Below are positions 1-7,838 of a stretch of DNA of 40,528 bases, in pieces (position 1 is the first letter of the stretch; every line of letters starts with the position of its first letter). The translations under genes and the position numbers were made by a program. The notes beneath the pieces are model-generated. The model did not search any database. It was given only the letters and a program-made list of their open reading frames with translations, and had not been told where the DNA came from. Origin of the DNA: an uncultured Actinomycetes bacterium (GTDB lineage: Bacteria; Actinomycetota; Acidimicrobiia; Acidimicrobiales; Microtrichaceae); assembly GCA_903873135.1 (NCBI GenBank), contig CAIQNH010000056.1, positions 1-40,528 of the forward strand, read 5' to 3'.

Positions 1-11
1 ATGGGCAACGG

Positions 12-84
12 GCCCCCATCGTCCAGCGGCCTAGGACGCCTCCCTTTCAAGGAGGTAACACGGGTTCGAATCCCGTTGGGGGTG
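12..84 (+). tRNA. tRNA-Glu (anticodon TTC)
   Basis: The sequence folds as a 73-nt cloverleaf. Its 7-bp acceptor stem is GCCCCCA with TGGGGGT, its anticodon stem is CCTCC/GGAGG and its loop CTTTCAA places TTC at positions 34-36. The T-arm (CGGG TTCGAAT CCCG) is canonical. The discriminator base is G, and a 3' CCA is not encoded (GCA follows). It leads a three-tRNA cluster. Confidence 0.95.
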
Positions 85-98
85 CAGGCCACAGCCGT

Positions 99-173
99 GG
101 TCCCGTGGTGCAGCTTGGAGTGCACGCCGGCCTGTCAAGCCGGAGGTCGCGGGTTCAAATCCCGTCGGGACCG
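99..173 (+). tRNA. tRNA-Asp (anticodon GTC)
   Basis: The 75-nt cloverleaf has acceptor stem GGTCCCG/CGGGACC, anticodon stem CCGGC/GCCGG and loop CTGTCAA, giving anticodon GTC. The T-loop is TTCAAAT, the discriminator is G, and CCA follows at 174-176. The wobble G34 is the position modified to queuosine in many bacteria and then glutamylated by GluQ, a homologue of which is encoded at 11240-12151. Confidence 0.95.
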
Positions 174-214
174 CCACCACGGACCGGTGCCCCCGGGCAC
201 CCGGTCCGTCACCC

Positions 215-287
215 GGTCGGGTAGCTCAGTTGGCAGAGCGTCCGCCTGAAAAGCGGAAGGTCACCGGATCGACGCCGGTCCCGACCA
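215..287 (+). tRNA. tRNA-Phe (anticodon GAA)
   Basis: The 73-nt cloverleaf has acceptor stem GGTCGGG/CCCGACC, anticodon stem TCCGC/GCGGA and loop CTGAAAA, giving anticodon GAA. The discriminator is A and CCA follows at 288-290. The T-stem ACCGG/CCGGT is perfect. The T-loop reads ATCGACG, so the usual T54 is A, while T55, C56, G57 and A58 are kept. Confidence 0.94.
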
Positions 288-331
288 CCACGTGGAACCA
301 CCGTCCCCTCACGGCGGCCACGCGCGGCCGG

Positions 332-337
332 TAGCCT
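332..337 (+). promoter_or_regulatory. Candidate -10 box TAGCCT for the acyltransferase gene
   Basis: TAGCCT lies 56 bases before the GTG at 394, which would give a leader of about 50 bases holding the purine-rich GGGACGGGGTGGAG. The same hexamer in a similar context (GGTAGCCT or GCTAGCCT) precedes three other genes in the window. No convincing -35 is visible. Confidence 0.3.
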
Positions 338-393
338 GACGCCCGGAGCCGGGTGTCCGGGGACCCGCTCCGTGCACGAGGGGACGGGGTGGA

Positions 394-1650
394 GTGAGCG
401 ACGACGGCGCAGCACCAGCGGGGACACCCGGGTCGAGTCGTTCGACGGCGCCGTTCATCTCCAACGCCGACAAGCTCGGCTACCTGCCCCCCTTCGACGG
501 GATGCGCGGCATCGCCGTCTGCCTGGTCATCCTGGTCCACGCCACGTTCGAGCCGTTCGGTGGCTTCGCCGGCACGGTCGACCTGTTCTTCGTGCTGTCC
601 GGGTTCCTCATCACCACACTGCTGCTCGAGGAGGACCGCCGGGCCGGCCGGGTCGACCTGCGCCGCTTCTACTCGCGGCGGGCGCTGCGGCTGCTGCCGC
701 TCATGTACCTCGTGATCGTCGGCACGCTGCTCGCGGCCGTGGCGATCCACCTGCTCACCGACAACCAGGACCTGCTCGACAAGGCCGTCAGCGACGCGCT
801 CGCCGGTGGCACGTACCTCTACCACGTGGTCCACCCGGTCCACGTGGAGCTGGTCGGTGGCGGACCGCCGGAGATCCGACCGCTGCTGCACCTCTGGTCG
901 CTCACCGTGGAGGAGCACTTCTACCTGTTCGGGGCGCTGGCCGTCATCATCGCCGTCCGCCGGAACTGGCTGCAGTGGCTCGCCGCGGTGTTCGTCGTGG
1001 CGTGGGTGGCGATCGGACTCGCCCGGCTCACGGGCCACGTCGGACCGCTGTTCGCGTGGTACCAGCGCCCCGACTCGCTCATGCTCGGCGTGGTGGTGGC
1101 GTTCGTGAACGCTCGCATCCCCGGACAGCTCAGCGAGTCGACCGGCCGACGGCTGCGCGCCGCGGCGTGGGTGGCCACGGGTGTCCTGCTCGGCACCTTC
1201 TTCATCGGCACGTGGTTCGCCAAGCCACTGGGACTCTTCGTGCCGTTCCTGGTCCCCGAGGGTGGCTCGCTCCGGGACGGTCTCTACTGGGGCGAGTTCG
1301 GCTTCAGTGTCATCGCCGTGGCCGTCGCCGTCATGGCGATCACCTTCGCCCGGTACCGGGAGCACCCGGTGGCGAGGTTCCTCTCGTGGAGACCGTTCAC
1401 CGAACTGGGACGACGCAGCTACGCCATCTACCTGCTGCACGTGCCGATCGGAGTGCTGTTGTTCGAGACCGTGTCCAAGGTCTCGGAGGGACTGTCGCTG
1501 CTGCTCTACCTCCCCCTGCTGGCGGTCTCCGTGGAGGTGGCGCACCGGCTCGTGGAACGCCCTGCCATGCGGGCCCGGCTCAAGCTGGCCGGGTCCGATG
1601 CGTCCGGTGCCAGCGCCGCCAACTCCGGCGCCACGCCGCCGACCGTCTGA
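394..1650 (+). CDS. Acyltransferase 3 family integral membrane protein (OatA/peptidoglycan-or-glycan O-acyltransferase-like)
   Basis: The 418-residue product has the hallmarks of the acyltransferase-3 family (PF01757), multi-pass membrane enzymes that transfer acetyl or other acyl groups to cell-envelope sugars or to secondary metabolites. The N-terminal signature DGMRGIAV with a following LVH (residues about 36-50) carries the catalytic-type histidine. It is followed by DLFFVLSGFLIT, RRFYSRRALRLLPL and HLWSLTVEEHFYL, all typical of the family. About ten hydrophobic segments follow. There is no C-terminal SGNH domain, so the length fits the stand-alone form. The start is GTG at 394 behind a purine-rich stretch. 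The gene converges on the glycosyltransferase at 1674, which hints at envelope glycan decoration. The acceptor substrate cannot be read from the sequence. Confidence 0.9.
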   Translation: MSDDGAAPAGTPGSSRSTAPFISNADKLGYLPPFDGMRGIAVCLVILVHATFEPFGGFAGTVDLFFVLSGFLITTLLLEEDRRAGRVDLRRFYSRRALRLLPLMYLVIVGTLLAAVAIHLLTDNQDLLDKAVSDALAGGTYLYHVVHPVHVELVGGGPPEIRPLLHLWSLTVEEHFYLFGALAVIIAVRRNWLQWLAAVFVVAWVAIGLARLTGHVGPLFAWYQRPDSLMLGVVVAFVNARIPGQLSESTGRRLRAAAWVATGVLLGTFFIGTWFAKPLGLFVPFLVPEGGSLRDGLYWGEFGFSVIAVAVAVMAITFARYREHPVARFLSWRPFTELGRRSYAIYLLHVPIGVLLFETVSKVSEGLSLLLYLPLLAVSVEVAHRLVERPAMRARLKLAGSDASGASAANSGATPPTV

Positions 1651-1673
1651 GGCGGCGAGCCGAGCGGTCCGGG

Positions 1674-3476
1674 TCAGCCGGTCACGACGGGGCAGCCGTC
1701 GGAGGTCGCCGAGCCCACCGCCGCCCGGGCGAACCACGTGGGTTGGTCGGCAGGGTCGCAGACCCGCTCGATCGGCAGCACGCGCCACCCGTTCCGGTCG
1801 ACCGCCTCGGCCACACGGTCGTCGGACCCCAACCAGACGACCGTCCAGACCTGCGAGTCGGTGACGGGGATCTCGATCACCTGCGCCTGCTCGGGGAGGA
1901 GCTTCAGGTCGGCCGCCGGCCAGAGGTTGGCCACCTCCGACAGTCGGTAGGAGGTCCGATCCTCCTCGGCGGGGACCACCCGCGGCTGGCCGACGACCAG
2001 GTCGACGCCGCGCTGCTCGAGGTACGGCACCGTGGCCATGCGGACGTGGCCCGGGTAGTAGAGGTCGAACGTCGCGCCCTCCCGGGCGACGGTGGCGTCG
2101 GCGAGGCCGAGCATGTCGACGGTGGGGAGGTCGGCGAAGTAGCCGATCACGCCGAGCGGCGCGACCGCGATCGTCGGCTGACCGGGGACGTCGGGACCGC
2201 CCGGGAACTCGCGGGCGAGTCGCTCCCCCATGGCCTGCCACGCCGTGGGGGACGAACTCGGCCAGTGCGAGAGCTCGGAGAACGTCAGGACCGGGTAGGG
2301 CAGCACCGCCGGCACCACCGCGTGTGCCGCCGAGCAGGCGAGCAGGGTGCCGACGAGCAGGACCTGGCGCACCACCGAGACGACCGGGTCGATCAGGGCG
2401 GCGGCGACCACGGCGAGCACGGGCAGCACCGGGACCAGGAAGCGGAACTCCATGAAGTCCGCACCGACCACGCAGATGTAGAGGAACCACACCGGGACCA
2501 CCCACAGGACCTGGGCCACACCCGGCACCGACAGGAGCTCACGACCGTGGCGGCGCGCCCGGCCGACGAGCAGGAACGCGGCGTAGGAGAGGAAGAAGCA
2601 CACCAGGTAGACGACCCCGAACAGGAACGGGACGATCGGGTTGGCCGCCGACTTGGCGAAGAACGTGTTGGGGACGAGCGACCCGTAGAAGCCCCACTTC
2701 CACACCAGCCACGGCAGCACGACCACCACCGCCGGCACCGCCACCTGCGCTGCAGCGGACACCACCACCCCGAGGTCCGGGCCCGGGCCGGCCGCCCGAC
2801 GCTGGCGGCGGACGGCGAGCAGGTGCACGAGGACGACCGTGGCCACCAGCACCGCCGAGTCCAGTCGGGTGAGCAGGGCCAACCCGGCGAACAGGCCGGC
2901 GGCGACCCGCCGGGCCGGCCAGCCGTCGGCCACCGACCGCTCGGTGCCGTAGGGCAGCAGGCACACCGTCACGGCCAGGACCAGCAGGGTCTGGGTCATG
3001 GTCTCGAGTCCGCCGGTGGCGTAGCCGAGGAAGGTCACGTTGGCCACGAGGGTGGCCTGCACGAGCAGCGCCATGCCCCGCGACGGGAAGAGCCGGCGAG
3101 CCAGCACACCCGTCACCAGCACGGCAGCGACCATCGTCACGACCCCGACGACCTGGCTGAACAACGGCGTCGACCAACCGAGACGCTCCGGCAGCGCGTG
3201 GAAGGCCGTCCAGAGGAAGTTGGTGTAGCCCTCGACCGGCTCCCCCGGGTTGAACACCAACCCGTCTCCCCGGGCCAGGTTCCGGGCGTACCGGTAGGTG
3301 ATGAACGCGTCGTCCTGGGCGAACCGCACGACCCACGCCGCCACGGCCGCCGCCGCCACCAGCACGGCCTCGGCCCGGCCCCACCGTCCGTCGAGACGCC
3401 GGTCGAGCCACTCGCTGATCCGGGTCCCTCCGCCGGCGCGGGCGTCGACGGTGTCCGCCGTGAGCACCTCCGTCAC
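1674..3476 (-). CDS. GT-C fold membrane glycosyltransferase (polyprenyl-phosphate-sugar dependent type)
   Basis: The 600-residue protein has a short cytoplasmic N-terminus, many transmembrane segments over residues 40-400 and a soluble C-terminal domain. Soon after the first membrane helix it has the motif FAQDDAFITYRYARNLA, with the paired acidic residues of the first extracytoplasmic loop that mark GT-C enzymes, then NPGEPVEGYTNFLW. Such enzymes (for example the mycobacterial Aft group) take a sugar from a lipid phosphate carrier outside the membrane. Donor and acceptor here are unknown; cell-wall polysaccharide is the likely class of product. The start is GTG at 3476, with a TACCAT box exactly 7 bases upstream, so the mRNA may be leaderless. 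It is downstream of the malic enzyme gene but probably has its own promoter. Confidence 0.75.
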   Translation of the reverse strand: MTEVLTADTVDARAGGGTRISEWLDRRLDGRWGRAEAVLVAAAAVAAWVVRFAQDDAFITYRYARNLARGDGLVFNPGEPVEGYTNFLWTAFHALPERLGWSTPLFSQVVGVVTMVAAVLVTGVLARRLFPSRGMALLVQATLVANVTFLGYATGGLETMTQTLLVLAVTVCLLPYGTERSVADGWPARRVAAGLFAGLALLTRLDSAVLVATVVLVHLLAVRRQRRAAGPGPDLGVVVSAAAQVAVPAVVVVLPWLVWKWGFYGSLVPNTFFAKSAANPIVPFLFGVVYLVCFFLSYAAFLLVGRARRHGRELLSVPGVAQVLWVVPVWFLYICVVGADFMEFRFLVPVLPVLAVVAAALIDPVVSVVRQVLLVGTLLACSAAHAVVPAVLPYPVLTFSELSHWPSSSPTAWQAMGERLAREFPGGPDVPGQPTIAVAPLGVIGYFADLPTVDMLGLADATVAREGATFDLYYPGHVRMATVPYLEQRGVDLVVGQPRVVPAEEDRTSYRLSEVANLWPAADLKLLPEQAQVIEIPVTDSQVWTVVWLGSDDRVAEAVDRNGWRVLPIERVCDPADQPTWFARAAVGSATSDGCPVVTG

Positions 3477-3483
3477 GGGGTCG

Positions 3484-3489
3484 ATGGTA
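3484..3489 (-). promoter_or_regulatory. Candidate leaderless -10 box TACCAT for the GT-C gene
   Basis: Read on the minus strand, TACCAT is followed by 7 bases and then the GTG start at 3476. This is the spacing expected if transcription begins at the G of the start codon. No Shine-Dalgarno sequence is present. Confidence 0.45.
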
Positions 3490-3521
3490 CCGAGCGGATC
3501 CCCGGATCGGTTCGGCAGGTC

Positions 3522-4937
3522 CTAGTGACCCTGCGTCGGACGGCACACGCCGTCCGCCCGGGCGGCGTCCGCGCACGCGTCGGCGACGCTCGGGGCCACC
3601 GAGGGGTTGAACACCGACGGGATGATGTGGTCGGGCGCGAGCTCGGCGGAGGACACGCACGCCGCGATGGCCCGGGCGGCCGCGACCTTCATGTTCTCGG
3701 TCACCTGGCGGGCCTGAGCGTCGAGCGCCCCTCGGAACACCCCGGGGAACGCGAGCACGTTGTTGATCTGGTTCGGGAAGTCCGACCGGCCGGTGGCGAT
3801 CACCGCAGCGACGTCGGCGATGAGCTCGGGGCGGATCTCCGGGTCCGGATTGGCCATGGCGAACACGATCGGATCCTTGGCCATCCCGACCACGTCGTCC
3901 CGGGTGATCAGGTTCGGACCGGACAGGCCGATGAACACGTCGGCACCGGGCATCACCTGCGCGAGCGAGCCCCGCAGGTCCTCGGGGTTGGTGTTCTCGG
4001 CGAACCACTGCTTGGAGCGGTTGAGGTCCGTTCGATCCCGGGAGACCGCACCCTGTCGGTCGCACCCGACGACGTTCTGCACCCCGGCGTTCATGAGGAT
4101 CTTGGACACGGCCACCCCGGCTGCGCCGACCCCCGCCACCACGACCTTGAGGTCGCCGATGTCCTTGCCGACGATCCGCAGGGCGTTCTCGAGCGCGGCG
4201 AGCGTGACGATCGCCGTGCCGTGCTGGTCGTCGTGGAACACGGGGATGTCCATCTGGGCGTCCAGCTGCTCCTCCACCTCGAACGCACCCGGCGCGGCGA
4301 TGTCCTCGAGGTTGATCCCGCCGAAGGTCGGCTCGAGACGGAGCACCGTCTCGATGATCTCCTCGGGCGAGTTCGTCCTGATGCACACCGGGAACGCGTC
4401 GACCCCGGCGAAGTGCTTGAACAGCAGCGCCTTGCCCTCCATCACCGGCATGGCGGCCTCGGGACCGATGTCCCCCAGACCGAGCACTGCGGAGCCGTCG
4501 CTGACGATGGCCACGGTGTTGCGCTTGATCGTGTACTCGTGCGCCGCCTCGGGTCGCTTGGCGATCTCCATGCACACGCGGGCCACGCCCGGCGTGTACG
4601 CCATCGAGAGGTCCTCCACGTCCCGGACCGGGGCGAGCGAGAGCACCTCGATCTTGCCCCCCTCGTGGAGCTGGAACGTCCGGTCCTCGAACTCGAGCAC
4701 CTCCACACCGTCGACGGCCTCCACGGCGGCCCGGACCTGCTCCTCGTGGGCCTCGCTCACGCAGTTGACGACGATGTCGTTGTCCAGCGAGTCGGTCTTC
4801 ACCTCGAAGCCCTGGAGGCCGGAGATGTTGGCGCCGACGTCGCCGATGGCGATCGCCAGCCGACCGAGCATGCCGGGTTGGTTCCGCATCCGGACTCGGA
4901 TCCGGACGGAGTACGCAGGTGTCGGGGTGTCAGCCAT
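3522..4937 (-). CDS. NAD(P)-dependent malic enzyme with N-terminal ACT domain
   Basis: The 471-residue protein catalyses oxidative decarboxylation of malate to pyruvate, linking the TCA cycle to pyruvate and NAD(P)H. Residues about 8-85 form an ACT domain (VRIRVRMRNQPGMLGRLA), a ligand-sensing module suggesting amino-acid or metabolite control. The malic enzyme N-domain follows, with AYTPGVARVC, the catalytic lysine region VMEGKALLFK, and the metal-binding stretch GGINLEDIAAP then IPVFHDDQHGTA. The NAD-binding domain has VVVAGVGAAGVA. The length fits the short bacterial ACT-malic enzyme class. ATG at 4937 is the start; a TAGCCT box ends 9 bases before it and there is no clear ribosome site. 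Cofactor preference is not resolved. Confidence 0.95.
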   Translation of the reverse strand: MADTPTPAYSVRIRVRMRNQPGMLGRLAIAIGDVGANISGLQGFEVKTDSLDNDIVVNCVSEAHEEQVRAAVEAVDGVEVLEFEDRTFQLHEGGKIEVLSLAPVRDVEDLSMAYTPGVARVCMEIAKRPEAAHEYTIKRNTVAIVSDGSAVLGLGDIGPEAAMPVMEGKALLFKHFAGVDAFPVCIRTNSPEEIIETVLRLEPTFGGINLEDIAAPGAFEVEEQLDAQMDIPVFHDDQHGTAIVTLAALENALRIVGKDIGDLKVVVAGVGAAGVAVSKILMNAGVQNVVGCDRQGAVSRDRTDLNRSKQWFAENTNPEDLRGSLAQVMPGADVFIGLSGPNLITRDDVVGMAKDPIVFAMANPDPEIRPELIADVAAVIATGRSDFPNQINNVLAFPGVFRGALDAQARQVTENMKVAAARAIAACVSSAELAPDHIIPSVFNPSVAPSVADACADAARADGVCRPTQGH

Positions 4938-4946
4938 GGACTGCGG

Positions 4947-4952
4947 AGGCTA
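4947..4952 (-). promoter_or_regulatory. Candidate -10 box TAGCCT for the malic enzyme gene
   Basis: The minus-strand hexamer lies 9 bases upstream of the ATG at 4937, giving a leader of only 2 or 3 bases if it is used. It shares the GGTAGCCTC context with the box before the GH43-like lipoprotein at 39250. Confidence 0.4.
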
Positions 4953-4996
4953 CCGCCTCGACGGTCGGCGGCCCGATCCCGGGACCCGGGGAGGGC

Positions 4997-5569
4997 TCAG
5001 GCCCCGGCGAAGGAGAAGCCGAGCTCGGGAGCCGTCACCAGTGGTCGGTACGGGATGCCGGCCCGGTCCGCCATGGCCTCGCAGGTCCCGCCACGGTCGA
5101 CGAGCGGCATGATCAGCACGACCTCGGCCCCGAGGGCCTGGACGACCTCGACGGCCTCGAACAGCGAGGTACCCCGGGTGACGGTGTCCTCGGTGACGAC
5201 CACCCGGTCGCCCTCCCGGAGCGGACCGGCGAGGCGGCCGGTGACCCCGTGGTCCTTGGCCTCCTTGCGGATCGTGAAGCTCCGCAGCGACCTGCCCCGG
5301 GTCGCGGCGACGGCCGCCACGCCGTAGGCGACGGGGTCGGCACCGACGGTGAGCCCGCCGATGGCCGTGGCGGAGTCCGGGATGACCGACAGGGCGGCCT
5401 CGGCCACCAGCAGGATGCCGGCCGGATCGCAGGCCGTCTGCTTGGAGTCGATGAACCAGTCGCTGCGCGCCCCCGACTTCAGCACGAAGTCACCGCGTCG
5501 GACGGAGTGCTCGAGCAGGTGGGCGACGAGCGCGGCGTGGGGGCCCTGACCGGAGGCGGTGTCCGACAC
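4997..5569 (-). CDS. pyrE: Orotate phosphoribosyltransferase
   Basis: The 190-residue enzyme converts orotate and PRPP to orotidine 5'-monophosphate in de novo pyrimidine synthesis. Visible motifs are the SGARSDWFIDSKQT region, GGLTVGADPVAYGV, the lysine-containing loop FTIRKEAKDHG, and the PRPP-binding acidic motif VVVTEDTVTRGTSL. The start is GTG at 5569, two bases after the TGA of the small membrane protein gene upstream, so translation is probably coupled. The other pyrimidine genes are not nearby. Confidence 0.93.
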   Translation of the reverse strand: MSDTASGQGPHAALVAHLLEHSVRRGDFVLKSGARSDWFIDSKQTACDPAGILLVAEAALSVIPDSATAIGGLTVGADPVAYGVAAVAATRGRSLRSFTIRKEAKDHGVTGRLAGPLREGDRVVVTEDTVTRGTSLFEAVEVVQALGAEVVLIMPLVDRGGTCEAMADRAGIPYRPLVTAPELGFSFAGA

Positions 5570-5571
5570 CG

Positions 5572-5736
5572 TCAGATGTCCTCGTCACCGAACTCGATGC
5601 GGCGGAACTCCTCGTCGGTGAGCCGGTCCTCGGGCGAGCCGGACTCCTCGTACTGTCGACGCCGGCCGACGAGCACGGCGAACGCCCCGATGAGCAGGAT
5701 CCCGCCGATGGCGAAGATCAGGATTCCCTGGAACAC
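5572..5736 (-). CDS. 54-residue single-pass membrane protein, operon partner of pyrE
   Basis: The open frame begins with GTG at 5736 behind a strong Shine-Dalgarno GAGGAGGCAG (5741-5750 region) and ends with TGA at 5572, two bases before the pyrE start. The product begins MFQGILIFAIGGILLIGAFA, giving one transmembrane helix (about residues 4-23), then an RRR stop-transfer cluster. An acidic tail follows (QYEESGSPEDRLTDEEFRRI, ending EDI). The predicted topology is N-out, tail in the cytoplasm. I do not recognise a family; the tail loosely resembles short SHOCT-like tails. The strong ribosome site, the hydrophobic/charged layout and the tight junction support a real gene. Confidence 0.75.
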   Translation of the reverse strand: MFQGILIFAIGGILLIGAFAVLVGRRRQYEESGSPEDRLTDEEFRRIEFGDEDI

Positions 5737-5826
5737 GTCACTGCCTCCTCAGTCGGGCCGGGCCGGCCGCGCCCTCCGGTCTACACGCCCGGCGAACGGC
5801 CCGGACGCTCCGGGGCCCAGCGGTGC

Positions 5827-6984
5827 TCACGGCGCCGGATCCCAGTCCCGGAGGCCGTAGCGACCGAACCCCCCGATGAAGAAGAACTCGTGCAGACCGT
5901 GGCCGACCGCACCGTCGCGGGGCCCGCCGGACTGGGTGAACCGCGCCACCTGGTCGCACAGTCCGAACAGGTCGGCGGCCGACGCCGTGTAGTCCAGGTG
6001 GCGGGCCTGCACGACGAGGTCGCCCTGCCACATGCCGTGCCGCCAGTCCGGGTCGATGCCGTAGCCCGTGCCGTGCATCAACCAGCAGTCGAGCAGCGGC
6101 TCGACGGCGACGCTGAAGGCCCCGCCCGGTGCCTCGGGGAACGACAGCGTGGATCGCTCGATCCAGCGGGTACCCGACCGCAACTCGCAGCGGTGCTCGG
6201 GGCGACCCAGCCACTCGGGCTCCCGGGAGGGGTCGTGCCAGATCCGGACCGCCTCCTCCAGCTCTCGCACCGGCTCGGCCGCCGGGTCACCGTCCAGCTC
6301 GTTGAGGATGTAGAGGATGGAGTGGTCGTCGAACTGCATCGGGGCGTAGTTCCACATGCCGGTCATCTGCCCCTCGGTCCGCACGCCTGCGGGCTCCTCC
6401 TCGCCGACCGGACGGACTCCCCAGCTCCGGTCCCGGGTGCCCCACCACGAACCCGGCTCGACCTCGAAGGTGCCGGCGGCGGTGGTCAGGACGCCCGTCC
6501 ACCGTCCCGTCTGGGCCAGTCGCACCGTGTCGAACAGGACCCGGCCGTGCCGCCGGATGTACTGGCGGGGTTCCTCGAACGCCGGCATGGCGCCCTCCCA
6601 CTCGAGGTCGAACGAGATCGGCGAGTCCTCGGTCGGTTCGCACACGACGCGCAGCCGCACCAACGGCTCGAGCACCTCCACCCGGAGGGGACCGACCGAG
6701 GTGTCCATCCGGTCACCGAGGCGACGCGACGAGCGCACCACCTCGTGCTGGTCCCCCACCACCACGCACGCGAAGGCGTCCTGCACGGCCAGGTTGGGGT
6801 ACTGACCCAACCCGACCACCACGAACGCCCGGCCGTCGTTGGCGTGGCAGTTGAAGTAGTACCGGTCGTAGAAGTTCCGGTCGCTGGACGCCACGTGGCG
6901 GACCGTCTCGGCCACCTGGTGGACGGGGTAGTCGTCCCACGAGGAGATCGACCCGTGGACGGGAGGGTCTCGGAAGTCGCTCAC
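5827..6984 (-). CDS. Conserved protein of unknown function, lipocalin/hydratase-like (DUF7064/DUF7065-like)
   Basis: The 385-residue protein has no signal peptide or membrane helix. It is rich in aromatic residues and predicted beta strands, with the motif GSWWGTRDRSWGVRPVG near residue 190. That motif and length resemble uncharacterised actinobacterial proteins (DUF7064/7065 type) distantly related to the carotenoid-hydratase/AttH lipocalin-like fold; I assign this by memory of the motif, not by search. The start is the GTG at 6984, which overlaps the upstream pirin stop by 4 bases (GTGA), so it is the last gene of a three-gene operon with two pirins. The catalytic function is unknown; a hydrophobic small-molecule substrate is a guess. 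Confidence 0.7.
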   Translation of the reverse strand: MSDFRDPPVHGSISSWDDYPVHQVAETVRHVASSDRNFYDRYYFNCHANDGRAFVVVGLGQYPNLAVQDAFACVVVGDQHEVVRSSRRLGDRMDTSVGPLRVEVLEPLVRLRVVCEPTEDSPISFDLEWEGAMPAFEEPRQYIRRHGRVLFDTVRLAQTGRWTGVLTTAAGTFEVEPGSWWGTRDRSWGVRPVGEEEPAGVRTEGQMTGMWNYAPMQFDDHSILYILNELDGDPAAEPVRELEEAVRIWHDPSREPEWLGRPEHRCELRSGTRWIERSTLSFPEAPGGAFSVAVEPLLDCWLMHGTGYGIDPDWRHGMWQGDLVVQARHLDYTASAADLFGLCDQVARFTQSGGPRDGAVGHGLHEFFFIGGFGRYGLRDWDPAP

Positions 6985-7838
6985 GTCCCGAAGGTCCCCG
7001 ACTGGACGTCCTCGATCGCCTGGATCAGCTCGGCCCGGGTGTTCATGACGAACGGACCGTACCGGGCCACCGGCTCGCGGATCGGTCGACCGGAGAGGAC
7101 CAGGATCTCGCTCGTCGAGTCGGCGTCGGCCGGCACCGACAGCTCGACCGTGTCGCCCGGCCCGAGGATTCCCAGCTCGGACTCGGCGAGCGACCGGCCG
7201 GCGACCTCCACGGTGCCGACGAGCGGGTAGACGAGCACCGTGTGGTCCGGATCGAACCCGCCCGAGAGTGTCGTCCCCGGAGCCAGCGAGAGGTGCGAGT
7301 AGGTGATCGGCGTCCGGGTCGAACCGGGTCCGAGCAGTCCGAACGCCTCGCCGGCCACCACCCGCACCGTGACACCCTCGGACGGTTCGGCCACCGCCAC
7401 GGCGTCGGCCGTGAGGTCCTGGTAGGCGGGCGCGACCATCTTCTCGGCCGCCGGCAGGTTGACCCAGAGCTGCACGCCGTGGAGGCGGCCCCCCTCGGCG
7501 AGGAACCTCGGCGTCGGACCCTCCTCGTGGAGCACGCCCCGGCCGGCGGTCATCCACTGGGTGTCACCGGGGCCGAGCACCCCGGCGTTGCCGAGGCTGT
7601 CCCGGTGCTGGAGCTCACCGTCGAGCAGGTAGGTCACGGTCTCGAACCCCCGGTGGGGGTGGACCGGCGTCCCGATCGCCTCCCCGGGACCGTGCGTGAC
7701 CGGACCCATCTGGTCGAGCAGCAGGAACGGGTCCACCACCTCCACGCCCGGTGCCGGGAACGGTCGACGGACGACGAACCCGTCACCCTCGACCACCCGC
7801 TGCGCCGGCAGGGTCCCGACCACCGTCCGGGCGCTCAC
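6981..7838 (-). CDS. Pirin family protein (cupin-type, possible quercetin-dioxygenase-like)
   Basis: The 285-residue bicupin has the pirin N-domain metal site: HPHRGFE followed by HRDSLGN, then WMTAGRGVLHEE, which together give the two His, one His and one Glu ligands of pirins. The C-terminal pirin domain contains FGLLGPGSTRTPITY and later VYPLVGTVEVAG. Characterised bacterial relatives are Fe- or Ni-dependent, and some oxidise flavonols. GTG at 7838 overlaps the previous pirin stop by 4 bases and its own stop overlaps the next gene by 4 bases. This is the longer canonical pirin of the pair. Confidence 0.88.
   Translation of the reverse strand: MSARTVVGTLPAQRVVEGDGFVVRRPFPAPGVEVVDPFLLLDQMGPVTHGPGEAIGTPVHPHRGFETVTYLLDGELQHRDSLGNAGVLGPGDTQWMTAGRGVLHEEGPTPRFLAEGGRLHGVQLWVNLPAAEKMVAPAYQDLTADAVAVAEPSEGVTVRVVAGEAFGLLGPGSTRTPITYSHLSLAPGTTLSGGFDPDHTVLVYPLVGTVEVAGRSLAESELGILGPGDTVELSVPADADSTSEILVLSGRPIREPVARYGPFVMNTRAELIQAIEDVQSGTFGT

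Noticed and set aside
372..5327. A 1651-codon open frame on the plus strand across several genes
   Set aside because: Long antisense frames arise in GC-rich DNA opposite real genes. The translation is low-complexity Arg/Gly/His/Asp with no domain, while the opposite strand encodes recognisable proteins.
6985..7557. N-terminal extension of the 385-residue protein into the pirin gene
   Set aside because: The extension is out-of-frame pirin sequence. The GTG at 6984 in a GTGA overlap matches the other operon junctions.
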